35,010 nucleotides of DNA from Candidatus Pelagibacterales bacterium. GTDB taxonomy: Bacteria; Pseudomonadota; Alphaproteobacteria; TMED109. Below, piece by piece: positions 25,899-34,578 of this stretch. The notes beneath the pieces were generated by a model, which worked only from the letters and a program-made list of their open reading frames with translations, did no database searches and was not told the origin of the DNA. A program made the translations under genes and the position numbers. The stretch spans positions 1-35,010 of the forward strand of contig PCCU01000043.1 of NCBI GenBank assembly GCA_002732015.1, given 5' to 3'. Every line of letters starts with the position of its first letter. The stretch's first letter is position 1.

Positions 25899-26649
25899 AT
25901 GACTTTTAAAAATAATATTTTAATAAAAAAAAATCAAATTAGCTACATTCTTAAAAAGAAAACTAAAAACGGCCTCAGAAAGTCTGTTGTTTTTTTATGT
26001 GGTTATAGGTCGGATAAAAGTGGCACTAAGGCAAATTTTATCGAAAAACTTAGAAAAAAATATGGTTTTGAATATCTAAGATTTGACTATTCAGGACATG
26101 GTGACTCATCAGGTGATATTGATAATTTATATCTCTCAGACTGGATAAACGAAAGTAAAGTATTAATAGAAAAAAAAACTAATTACCCTATTATTTTAAT
26201 AGGTTCCTCAATGGGTGGCTGGATAGCTTTTTACTTATCTTTAGTGACAAAAAAAAAAATTACTTGGAATTGTAGGAATATCTTCAGCTATAGACTTTAC
26301 TTCTAGGCTGCTAGAAAACCTAAGTACTTTAGAATATAAAAAGTATATAAATAATAAAGGAATAAAAATAAATTCAAATTACTCCAAAAAACCTTACTTT
26401 TTTTCTAATAAGTTTATAAATAACTCTAAAAAGTTTTTTTTGCTCAAAAAAAAAATAAAAATCAAGTGCAAAGTTACTTTACTTTATGGACTTAAGGATA
26501 TTTCTGTAACCCTAGATTCACAAATTCAACTTTTAAATATACTGAGCCACTCTGAAACTACTTTAATTATATCAAAAAATAGTGATCATAGAATGTCTTC
26601 CAATTATGATTTAAAAATTCTTAAAGATGCTTTATTATATATGTTATGA
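25899..26649 (+). CDS. Alpha/beta hydrolase, reading frame interrupted by one extra A in an A11 run (26249-26259)
   Basis: 5' part ends ...IILIGSSMGGWIAFYLSLVTKKK; shifting frame after the run gives LLGIVGISSAIDFTSRLLENLS...VTLLYGLKDISVTLDSQIQLLNILSHSETTLIISKNSDHRMSS...; nucleophile Ser (GSSMGG), Asp and His all preserved. Length 751 = 3x250+1. Confidence 0.8.
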
Positions 26650-27489
26650 GTTCTTAATTATATATTTTAGACCTTCCATATAAGATGGGAATAGAAAAGT
26701 GTAACGAAACTTTTTTTTAACTTTTTGACTACTTACTTTTTTATTAGCTTGCCAAAACTTTTTTTTTGGATCTGAGATATTTTTTTTTAGTTCTTCATAA
26801 TTTCTAAAATTATAAACTTTTACTTTTTTTAGCTTTATAATCCTTTCTATAAAATTTTTTCTAGTAGTTGGTAGCTCATCAACTAAGTTCCAACAACTAT
26901 TTTTGTTAGAGTCAAAAAGTATATTTACTATTAATCTTGAAATATCTAAAACGTGTATTCTCGAAAAAAAATGATCTTTTTTAACAATTATATCTTTAAA
27001 TATATCTTTATTTATATTTGGTCTACCTAATCCATAAATTCCTCCTAATCTTACTATATTTAAAACTAATGAGTTTTTTTTGCAAAAGGAAGTCCAAGAG
27101 TTTTCAGCCTTAATACGATTTTTATTAACCAAATTATTTTTTCCTTTAATAACTGAGTTTTCATGCACCCATTTTCCTTTGTGATCTCCATATACACCAG
27201 TAGAAGAAACATATAATATTGATCTGATATTAGAATCTTTAATAACTTTTTTATAATTAGAAAGAATTGGACATCTATTCTTATATGGAGGAGCTGTCAC
27301 TACTAAGTGTGTAGATTTGTTTATAGATTTTATTGTATTAGACCTTGGAAAGATAGATATATTCTCTAAACTACTTTGTTTATAATATTTAGTGTTGTTA
27401 GTTATACCAATACACTTTACACCATGAGAAGCAATTTCTTTTAATAAGAATGATGAGGTATATCCATACCCTAAGCTAGTTACTATCAT
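26644..27489 (-). CDS. YeeZ-like NAD-dependent epimerase/dehydratase family (SDR) protein
   Basis: SLGYGYTSSFLLKEIASHG...ILYVSSTGVYGDHKGKWVHENS...IVRLGGIYGLGR...RIHVLDISRLI. Confidence 0.82.
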   Translation of the reverse strand: MIVTSLGYGYTSSFLLKEIASHGVKCIGITNNTKYYKQSSLENISIFPRSNTIKSINKSTHLVVTAPPYKNRCPILSNYKKVIKDSNIRSILYVSSTGVYGDHKGKWVHENSVIKGKNNLVNKNRIKAENSWTSFCKKNSLVLNIVRLGGIYGLGRPNINKDIFKDIIVKKDHFFSRIHVLDISRLIVNILFDSNKNSCWNLVDELPTTRKNFIERIIKLKKVKVYNFRNYEELKKNISDPKKKFWQANKKVSSQKVKKKFRYTFLFPSYMEGLKYIIKNS

Positions 27490-28610
27490 TTTATATTTCC
27501 TTCATGCCACTCTTCTCTTACATCAAGATCTCTTTCTTTACTATATCTCAATTTTTTTTCTTCTTTAAATCTATCTGCACTTAACTGAAATAAAGCCCAA
27601 ACTGCCATTGCCCTTACCAAACTGCTATTATGTTCTAATTTATTAATAGCACAATCCACTAATGACTTATCCCCTGAGTTTCCTATAGCAATTAAAATAT
27701 TTCTTAAAAATCTATTATACCCTAGTCTCTTTAATGGAGTACCAGAAAACTTCTTTCTGAAACTTTCCTCGTCTAAGGAAACTAAGCTTTTAAGCGGTTG
27801 CAACACTAAATTATTATTTATATCTAGCTTTATATCAGAATGAGTCTTAGCAAACTTATTCCAAGGACAAACTGCTAAACAGTCATCACAACCAAAAATT
27901 CTATTTCCTATTAAAGATCTATATTTTCTTTTAATATGAGTCTTATGCTCTATAGTTAAATAAGAAATACATTTTCTTGCATCTAACTTGTACGGTGAAG
28001 TAAAGGCGTTAGTAGGACATGCTTCATTGCATGCATTACAAGTTCCACAATTATTTATTTTGTGTTTTTTAGATTGATTAAAATTATAATTGGTTAAAAT
28101 AATACCTAAAAATAGCCATGAACCATATTTTTTTGAAACTAGGTTAGTGTGTTTGCCAATCCATCCCATATTTGAAAGTTCAGCTAAAGGTTTTTCCATA
28201 ATGGGAGCAGTGTCTACAAATACCTTAACTTTAATATCTGAATTTCTGCATATAAACCTTCCTATATTTTTTAGTTTAGACTTAATAACTTTGTGATAAT
28301 CTTTTCTTCTAGCATATATAGATATATAACCTGTCTTTTTGTTTTTTAATTCTGAAAAAGGGCTATAATCAGGTCCATAGTTTAAACCAAACACCAAGGC
28401 ACTTTTTGCTTCTTCCCATATATTAGTAGGGTTTTCTCTAATTAAAGATTTTTCTTTAATCCAATTCATTTCTCCATAAAATTTATTTTTAATGAATTCT
28501 CTTAAATGTTTTGAGTAAATATTAAAATCACTAAAATTTGTTACTTTAATATCTTGAAAGCCTAAACTTTTAGAATATTTTTCTATTTTATCAAAAAAAG
28601 TATCTGTCAA
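27486..28610 (-). CDS. queG: Epoxyqueuosine reductase
   Basis: MNWIKEK, SALVFGLNYG, PLAELSNMGWIGKHTNLVSKKYGSWLFLG, NNCGTCNACNEACPTNAF, GCDDCLAVCPWNKFA plus HEAT-like C-terminus. Confidence 0.97.
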   Translation of the reverse strand: MTDTFFDKIEKYSKSLGFQDIKVTNFSDFNIYSKHLREFIKNKFYGEMNWIKEKSLIRENPTNIWEEAKSALVFGLNYGPDYSPFSELKNKKTGYISIYARRKDYHKVIKSKLKNIGRFICRNSDIKVKVFVDTAPIMEKPLAELSNMGWIGKHTNLVSKKYGSWLFLGIILTNYNFNQSKKHKINNCGTCNACNEACPTNAFTSPYKLDARKCISYLTIEHKTHIKRKYRSLIGNRIFGCDDCLAVCPWNKFAKTHSDIKLDINNNLVLQPLKSLVSLDEESFRKKFSGTPLKRLGYNRFLRNILIAIGNSGDKSLVDCAINKLEHNSSLVRAMAVWALFQLSADRFKEEKKLRYSKERDLDVREEWHEGNIK

Positions 28611-28611
28611 T

Positions 28612-29280
28612 TCAAAAATCCAGATCTTTGTAATGTGCAGAAGGAGTAATATTATAAATACTTTCTTCTAAAACTTCTCTAAATGAAGGTCTACTTTTTA
28701 TAACTGAATACCAATTTTTAAACTTTTCATAATTTTTCCAATTAATTTCACTCAAGTAATCTAAAGATGATATTGCTGCAGCTAGAACTATATCGGCAAC
28801 AGTGAAAATATCACCCGCCAAAAAACTTCTTCTTCCTAAAATCCAATCAAAATATTGCAAATGATTTTTTAAATTTTTTCTACCTGCATTTAATATAGAT
28901 GTAGACGGCGGACTATTGTCTTTAAGGCTATTAAAAACTCTCTCATCTAAAATATTTTCCATTACTTCTTTTTGAAGCTTTTTTCCAACCCACATACATA
29001 GTCTTCTAACTTCTAATTTTTCTATTGGATTATTTCCTAATAAAACTTTTCCTATTTTTTTTTCATCTAAATATTCAACTAAACATTCATATCCTATTAT
29101 ATTTATCCCATCATCATCTGTTACTGCAGGTAAATCTCCTGCAGGATTTATTTTTAAAAATTCAACTCTTCTTTTCCAAAAAGGTTCATTAACAATCTGA
29201 AAAGGTATATTTTTTTCTAACAGAATAATTCTCGCGGCTCTACAGTGAAAATTTAATGGCATATAATATAATTTATACAT
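28612..29280 (-). CDS. Glutathione S-transferase family protein
   Basis: MYKLYYMPLNFHCRAARIILLEKNIPFQIV...INPAGDLPAVTDDDG...RSFLAGDIFTVADIVLAAAISSLDYL. Confidence 0.88.
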   Translation of the reverse strand: MYKLYYMPLNFHCRAARIILLEKNIPFQIVNEPFWKRRVEFLKINPAGDLPAVTDDDGINIIGYECLVEYLDEKKIGKVLLGNNPIEKLEVRRLCMWVGKKLQKEVMENILDERVFNSLKDNSPPSTSILNAGRKNLKNHLQYFDWILGRRSFLAGDIFTVADIVLAAAISSLDYLSEINWKNYEKFKNWYSVIKSRPSFREVLEESIYNITPSAHYKDLDF

Positions 29281-29339
29281 AACTTTTAATTTAATAAAAA
29301 AAGATTTATTCTCAATATAATATTAATTATGCTTTAATA

Positions 29340-30125
29340 ATGCACAATTTTGAAGTTTTAGCTTATTCTCTAATTCAAGGTATCACAGAGTTTATTCCAG
29401 TTTCTAGTTCAGCACACCTCTATGTAATGGAGTTCTTTTTTGAATGGAAAGTAGAAGGTTTGATATATGCGCTTGCGGCTCACATGGGAACCTTACTAGC
29501 AGTTCTTTTTTTCGAAAAAAAAACTATTTATTTAATTCTCAATAAGTTCTTCATTAAAAAAAAAGTTGATAAAAAAGTTCTTCCTTTATTAATTTGTGTT
29601 TTCCCTGTTATTTTTATTGGCTTTTTGATAGTTATATTTTTTAAAAAATATTATATCTTTGGTATGACAACAATAGCTGTAACTTCTATTTTTGGTGGGT
29701 TATTACTAGACTTTTCCGATAAAAAAACACCCCATAAGAAAACTAATGACTCCCTTTCTTTAAAAAATGCCTTTTTAATAGGCCTTTTTCAAACTCTTTC
29801 TTTGCTACCTGGAATGAGCAGGTCAGGGACTGTTTTGACTGCTTCAAGATTCTTAGGGTATAGCAGGTCTTTTTCTATTGAATTGGCTTTATTGACAAGC
29901 ATACCGATAATTATGTTGGCATCTTGCTACGGAATATACAATATTTTAGTTTCCAGTGAACAAATAAGTTTTTATTTTTTTTATATAACTGCAATAACCT
30001 TTATTTTTGCATTTTTTTCTATAAAATTTTTAGTTAGGTGGACTAAGCATTTTTCTTTTAGGATTTTTGTAATTTATAGAGTAATTTTTGGCATCAGCAT
30101 AATATTATTAATAAATCTAACTTAA
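29340..30125 (+). CDS. uppP: Undecaprenyl-diphosphatase
   Basis: QGITEFIPVSSSAHLYVMEFFF, GLFQTLSLLPGMSRSGTVLTASRFLGYSRSFSIELALLTSIPIIM. Confidence 0.97.
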   Translation: MHNFEVLAYSLIQGITEFIPVSSSAHLYVMEFFFEWKVEGLIYALAAHMGTLLAVLFFEKKTIYLILNKFFIKKKVDKKVLPLLICVFPVIFIGFLIVIFFKKYYIFGMTTIAVTSIFGGLLLDFSDKKTPHKKTNDSLSLKNAFLIGLFQTLSLLPGMSRSGTVLTASRFLGYSRSFSIELALLTSIPIIMLASCYGIYNILVSSEQISFYFFYITAITFIFAFFSIKFLVRWTKHFSFRIFVIYRVIFGISIILLINLT

Positions 30126-31052
30126 GTGACCTCCATTTTTTTTCATAAAACTTAGTTGTTTTTTAATCATTTTTTTAAATGGCATTGGTAGATATTTTAG
30201 TGTTTGCCTATAATCATATTTTTTAGAAATAATATTATCTTTTTTAAGCATTTCTACTTGATCCCTAGTTATTAAAGGATCAGGTAAAATTTCTAATAAA
30301 GAGGCTAATCTTCTTGAAAGCCCAAAAGGCACCGTTATTAGTTTTCTATTTAATTCTAATTCTTTTAATATAATTTCTAGGATTTCTTTAAAGGAGAGTA
30401 TATCTTCACCTCCAATTTCTAAAATTTTTCCTTTAATATTATTTTCTAAAACATTTACTATTATGTTTGCAGCATCTTGAACCCATATAGGCTGAAATAG
30501 ATTATTTCCTCCTCCAATTAGTGGCAAAAAAGGAGAAAACCTTAAGGTTTTTGCAAATAAATTTATAAAATTATCCTCATCACCATATACAATTGAAGGT
30601 CTCAAAATACAGTGATTTTTGAAACCTTTAACTGCTACTTCACCTAAAAACTTAGTTCTAGAATATTCTGATTTTGAATTTTTTTCAGCTCCTATGGCTG
30701 ATACATGAATTAATTTTTTAACGTTCAATTTTTTACAAATTGAAACAATATTTTTTACTGCTAAGTTATGAACTTCCTCAAAGGAGTTATTTTTTTTGCT
30801 TACTAAAAGACCTATTAGGTTTATTATATAATTTGTTCCTTCTAACTCCGAATGTAATTTGCTAGAGTTTTTTATATCACAATTCACTAACTTATATTGG
30901 CCTGGTTTATAAATAGTAAAATTTTGTTTTGAAAGGGTAGCACTTCTAGAAATTATTTTAACGTAGTAACCTTTATTTAATAATATATTAACTATATACT
31001 TTCCTAAGAATCCATTTCCTCCCAAGACACTAATAAATTTATGTTCTGACAT
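30117..31052 (-). CDS. Complex I NDUFA9-subunit-like NAD(P)-binding protein
   Basis: ISVLGGNGFLGKYIVNILLNKGYYVKIISRS...LINLIGLLV...HVSAIGAEKNSKSEYSRTKFLGEVAVK...ILRPSIVYGDEDNFINLFA. Confidence 0.88.
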   Translation of the reverse strand: MSEHKFISVLGGNGFLGKYIVNILLNKGYYVKIISRSATLSKQNFTIYKPGQYKLVNCDIKNSSKLHSELEGTNYIINLIGLLVSKKNNSFEEVHNLAVKNIVSICKKLNVKKLIHVSAIGAEKNSKSEYSRTKFLGEVAVKGFKNHCILRPSIVYGDEDNFINLFAKTLRFSPFLPLIGGGNNLFQPIWVQDAANIIVNVLENNIKGKILEIGGEDILSFKEILEIILKELELNRKLITVPFGLSRRLASLLEILPDPLITRDQVEMLKKDNIISKKYDYRQTLKYLPMPFKKMIKKQLSFMKKNGGHLS

Positions 31053-31137
31053 AATAAATAAAACTTTTTTAAATTTGAAAAAAACATATTAACATATTAA
31101 ACTAATTTTTTTGAATTAATTTTGTCCTAATAATAAT

Positions 31138-31752
31138 ATGAATTACTTACATAAAGGCGACTTACCAGAAAACTTAAAATTTCCATCCGTTGTAGCTATT
31201 GATACAGAAACCATGGGTTTAAACTTTAGTAGAGATAAACTTTGTTTAGTACAAATAAGTTTTGGTGATAAGAACGCTCATTTAGTTCAAGTTGGTGGTG
31301 CACTAGGATATGGTGCTAAAAATCTCAAAAAGCTTCTTAAAAACAAAAATATTATTAAAATCTTTCATTATGCAAGATTTGATGTTGCTATGCTAAAAAA
31401 ATATCTAGGAGTTTTATGTAATTCAATTTATTGTACTAAAATTGCTTCTAAGCTGGCCAGAACCTATACTGATCGTCATGGTTTAAAAGAGTTATGTAAA
31501 GAGCTATTAAATGTTGAAATATCAAAACAACAACAGAGTAGCGATTGGGGAAACAGCGAATTATCAAAAAATCAAATTAATTATGCGGCTAATGATGTTT
31601 TATATTTACATGAAATTAAAGAAAAATTAGATAATATTCTTGAAAGAGAAAATCGAGTACAATTAGCTAAAGCGTTATTTAAATTCATTCCAACTAGAGT
31701 AACCTTGGACCTCTTGGGATGGCAAAATAGTGATATATTTTCGCATACATAG
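31138..31752 (+). CDS. rnd: Ribonuclease D-type 3'-5' exonuclease (short form)
   Basis: VAIDTETMGLNFSRDKLCLVQIS, KIFHYARFDVAML, CTKIASKLARTYTDRHGLKELCKELL, QSSDWGNSELSKNQINYAANDVLYLHEI. Confidence 0.93.
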   Translation: MNYLHKGDLPENLKFPSVVAIDTETMGLNFSRDKLCLVQISFGDKNAHLVQVGGALGYGAKNLKKLLKNKNIIKIFHYARFDVAMLKKYLGVLCNSIYCTKIASKLARTYTDRHGLKELCKELLNVEISKQQQSSDWGNSELSKNQINYAANDVLYLHEIKEKLDNILERENRVQLAKALFKFIPTRVTLDLLGWQNSDIFSHT

Positions 31753-31754
31753 TA

Positions 31755-32705
31755 ATGATTTTGAAATACGCTAAAAATATAATTAATGAAGAGTCAATTG
31801 CATTAAAAAAACTTTCTGAAAGTCTAAATAATAAATTTTTAGAAGCAGTAAAAATAATATCTACTATAAAAGGGAATACGATTATCACTGGTGTGGGGAA
31901 GTCTGGGTTTATAGCAAAAAAAATAGCTTCTACTATGACATCCACTGGAACTCCAGCTACTTTTATACATCCAACAGAGGCTAGTCACGGTGACCTTGGA
32001 TTAATACAAAAGAAAGATACTTTAATAATATTATCTAAATCTGGAAAATCAAAAGAGCTTTTTGATTTAAGCAATTATGCAAAACGTAAAAAAATACCTA
32101 TAATTTTTATAACTTGTAATAAAGATTGCAAACTTGCTGAAAATTCTTCCTGTACCATAATTTTACCAAACCTAGAAGAAGCTGGAGAAAATAAATTAGC
32201 CCCTACTACTTCTACAACTATGATGTTGGCCTTAGGTGATTCATTATCGTTATCAGTTTCAAAAAAGAAAAATTTTTCAATTAAAGAATTTGGGAAATTA
32301 CATCCAGGCGGAAACATTGGTGCTAAGTTTGTAAGAATAAAAGAAAGAATGCACAAAACATCAAAAATTCCTTTATCAAACAATAAGACAAATATGAAAG
32401 ACATAATACTTAAAATGTCTCAGAAGGGTTTTGGATGTGTTGGTATTATAAATAAAAATAAAAATTTAGTAGGGATTATAACTGATGGAGACTTAAGAAG
32501 AAATATGACAAATAGAATATTAGAAAAAAATGCAGAGGAAGTTATGATCAAAAATCCTAAAACTATTTTGAAAGATAAGTACTTAAGAGATGCTTTAGAA
32601 ATCTTTAACAAAGAAAAAATCACAGTTTTATTTGTTTTAGATAGATTATCTTCTAAAAATCCTATTGGTATAATTCATTTACATGACTGTCTATCAACAA
32701 ATTGA
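31755..32705 (+). CDS. kdsD: Arabinose-5-phosphate isomerase (KpsF/GutQ family; SIS plus CBS domains)
   Basis: ITGVGKSGFIAKKIASTMTSTGTPATFIHPTEASHGDLGLI, APTTSTTMMLALGDSLS, LHPGGNIGAK, GIITDGDLRR. Confidence 0.95.
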   Translation: MILKYAKNIINEESIALKKLSESLNNKFLEAVKIISTIKGNTIITGVGKSGFIAKKIASTMTSTGTPATFIHPTEASHGDLGLIQKKDTLIILSKSGKSKELFDLSNYAKRKKIPIIFITCNKDCKLAENSSCTIILPNLEEAGENKLAPTTSTTMMLALGDSLSLSVSKKKNFSIKEFGKLHPGGNIGAKFVRIKERMHKTSKIPLSNNKTNMKDIILKMSQKGFGCVGIINKNKNLVGIITDGDLRRNMTNRILEKNAEEVMIKNPKTILKDKYLRDALEIFNKEKITVLFVLDRLSSKNPIGIIHLHDCLSTN

Positions 32706-33319
32706 GTAAACTGTTGAAAAGCTACAATCCCAAGTCATTAAAAATAAAGATCTCATCAAGTCTTAAAGTAATAAAATTAATAATTCTAATTTTAATAATT
32801 ATTTTAATTATTATAATGATTTTTTTTTCTAGTTCAAAAAAAAATACATTCACTTTAAATGACCAAGTTTTTGAAGGAGAGTACGAAAATAATAAAAAAT
32901 TTATAAAAATTAATAAACTTAGACTTGTAGGATTTAATCAAGCAGGAACTCCTTATAGGCTTACCGCAGACTCTGCTATAAAAGAAACAAAAAGCATTGA
33001 TGAAATTATATTATATAATGTTAAAGCTGATATATCCTTAAATAATAATGATTGGTTATTTTTTAACACAGAAAAAGCAATCTATGAAATAAGTAAAAAA
33101 ACTTTATATTCAACTACTAAAATTCAAGGATTTTATGATGACGGAAGTAGTTTTTTCTCTCCTAGCATGAGATATAACTTTGATACTGGTATAGCAAAAA
33201 GTGAAGAAGGGATTGTAATGTTTGGTAAATGGGGTAATATTAAGTCGAATAAGTTTTCATTTAACTCTATAAAGGATATCTACAGATTTGAAGATAAAGC
33301 TGTTATGATTGTTAAATAA
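32702..33319 (+). CDS. lptC: LPS export ABC transporter periplasmic protein LptC (TTG start)
   Basis: Single N-terminal TM helix followed by an LptC-type beta-jellyroll; lies between kdsD and lptA. Confidence 0.85.
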   Translation: MSKLLKSYNPKSLKIKISSSLKVIKLIILILIIILIIIMIFFSSSKKNTFTLNDQVFEGEYENNKKFIKINKLRLVGFNQAGTPYRLTADSAIKETKSIDEIILYNVKADISLNNNDWLFFNTEKAIYEISKKTLYSTTKIQGFYDDGSSFFSPSMRYNFDTGIAKSEEGIVMFGKWGNIKSNKFSFNSIKDIYRFEDKAVMIVK

Positions 33320-33325
33320 GTAATA

Positions 33326-33796
33326 ATGAACAATATTATATCAAAAACTATATTATTTTACTTCTTAGTAGTTTTTAACCTAGTAAGTAAAAATAAAGAA
33401 ATAGAAATAACTGCCACTTCTATGGAATGGAAAAAAGAAGAAAGCATAGCAATTGCAACAGGAGATGCCAAAGCTATTCAAGGCACTACAATTTTATATG
33501 CTAATAAAATAATAGTTTTTTTTGACAAAGAAAAAGATTTTAATTCAATTAAAAAACTTGATGCTTCAGGAAATGTTAAGTTTATTAGAGAAAATCAAAT
33601 TGCTACTGGCAATAATGCCGTATACTTTGTTGAAAATGAAAAAATTTTTATTAAAGGTAATGTTACTTTGCAAAGAGAAGATAGTATGATGTTAGGAGAT
33701 GAATTGTCTATTGACTTAAAAACAAGCTCTAGCAAATTAACTAGTAAAAATAATGAAAAAGTAAGAGCAAAATACAACACAGATAGAGTGGATTAA
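33326..33796 (+). CDS. lptA: LptA/OstA-family LPS transport periplasmic protein
   Basis: ITATSMEWKKEESIAIATGDAKAIQGTTILYANKIIVFF...ASGNVKFIRENQIATGNNAVYFVENEKIFIKGNVTLQRED. Confidence 0.9.
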   Translation: MNNIISKTILFYFLVVFNLVSKNKEIEITATSMEWKKEESIAIATGDAKAIQGTTILYANKIIVFFDKEKDFNSIKKLDASGNVKFIRENQIATGNNAVYFVENEKIFIKGNVTLQREDSMMLGDELSIDLKTSSSKLTSKNNEKVRAKYNTDRVD

Positions 33797-34561
33797 TGTC
33801 AAAGACAAATAAAAAAAAACCAACAATTATCTATGAAAGTAAAGGTCTTGAAGTTTCAAACCTCGGAAAAAGGTACAAAAATAGACCTATACTTAGAGGA
33901 ATTAATTTACAGGTTAAAAAAGGTGAGATTGTGGGATTGCTAGGTCCTAATGGAGCAGGAAAAACTACTTGTTTTTATTCAATAATGGGGTTGATAAATC
34001 CTGATTATGGAAAAATAAAGTTTAATGGAGTTGATATTACCAACTACCCTGTACATTTGAGGGCAAAAATGGGCTTAGGTTATCTTCCCCAAGAAACCTC
34101 CATATTTAGAGGTATGAGCGTAGAGCAAAATATTGTTTCAGTTTTAGAAACAGTTGAAAAAGATAAAGAAAAAATAAAAACAATTTTAGAAGAAACACTC
34201 ATTGAATTTTCAGTTAGCCATTTGAGGAGAGTCCCTGCAATTACTCTATCTGGTGGTGAGCGAAGAAGAGTAGAAATAGCTAGAGCATTGGCCTCTCAGC
34301 CGTCTTTTATTTTATTAGATGAGCCACTAGCAGGTATAGATCCGATTGCTGTCTCTGAGATAAACGAGTTAGTTTTACAAATTAAACAAAAAAAAAGTTG
34401 GAATATTAATTACTGACCATAATGTTAGAGATACTTTAAAAGTAGTAGATACTGCCTTTATTATTCATGATGGAAAAATTTTAAAATCAGGAACTCCTAA
34501 GGAGATTGTAAATGACAGCAGTGTCAAACAAGTGTACTTAGGGAAAAAATTTAGAATTTAG
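33796..34561 (+). CDS. lptB: LPS export ABC transporter ATP-binding protein LptB, reading frame interrupted by one extra A in an A9 run (34388-34396)
   Basis: GLLGPNGAGKTTCFYSIMGL, YLPQETSIFRGMSVEQNI, LSGGERRRVEIARALASQPSFILLDEPLAGIDPIAV; after the frame change VGILITDHNVRDTLKVVDTAFIIHDGKILKSGTPKEIVNDSSVKQVYLGKKFRI*. Length 766 = 3x255+1. Confidence 0.93.
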
Positions 34562-34578
34562 AAATAAGGAGACTTGAT

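Noticed and set aside
31694-33780. Minus-strand ORFs 31694-31945, 32075-32404, 32420-32623, 33595-33780
   Set aside because: Antisense to kdsD and lptA.
34388-34396. Programmed -1 ribosomal frameshift in lptB as a settled claim
   Set aside because: An A9 run alone cannot be told from a homopolymer sequencing error by sequence inspection; reported only as a question to test.
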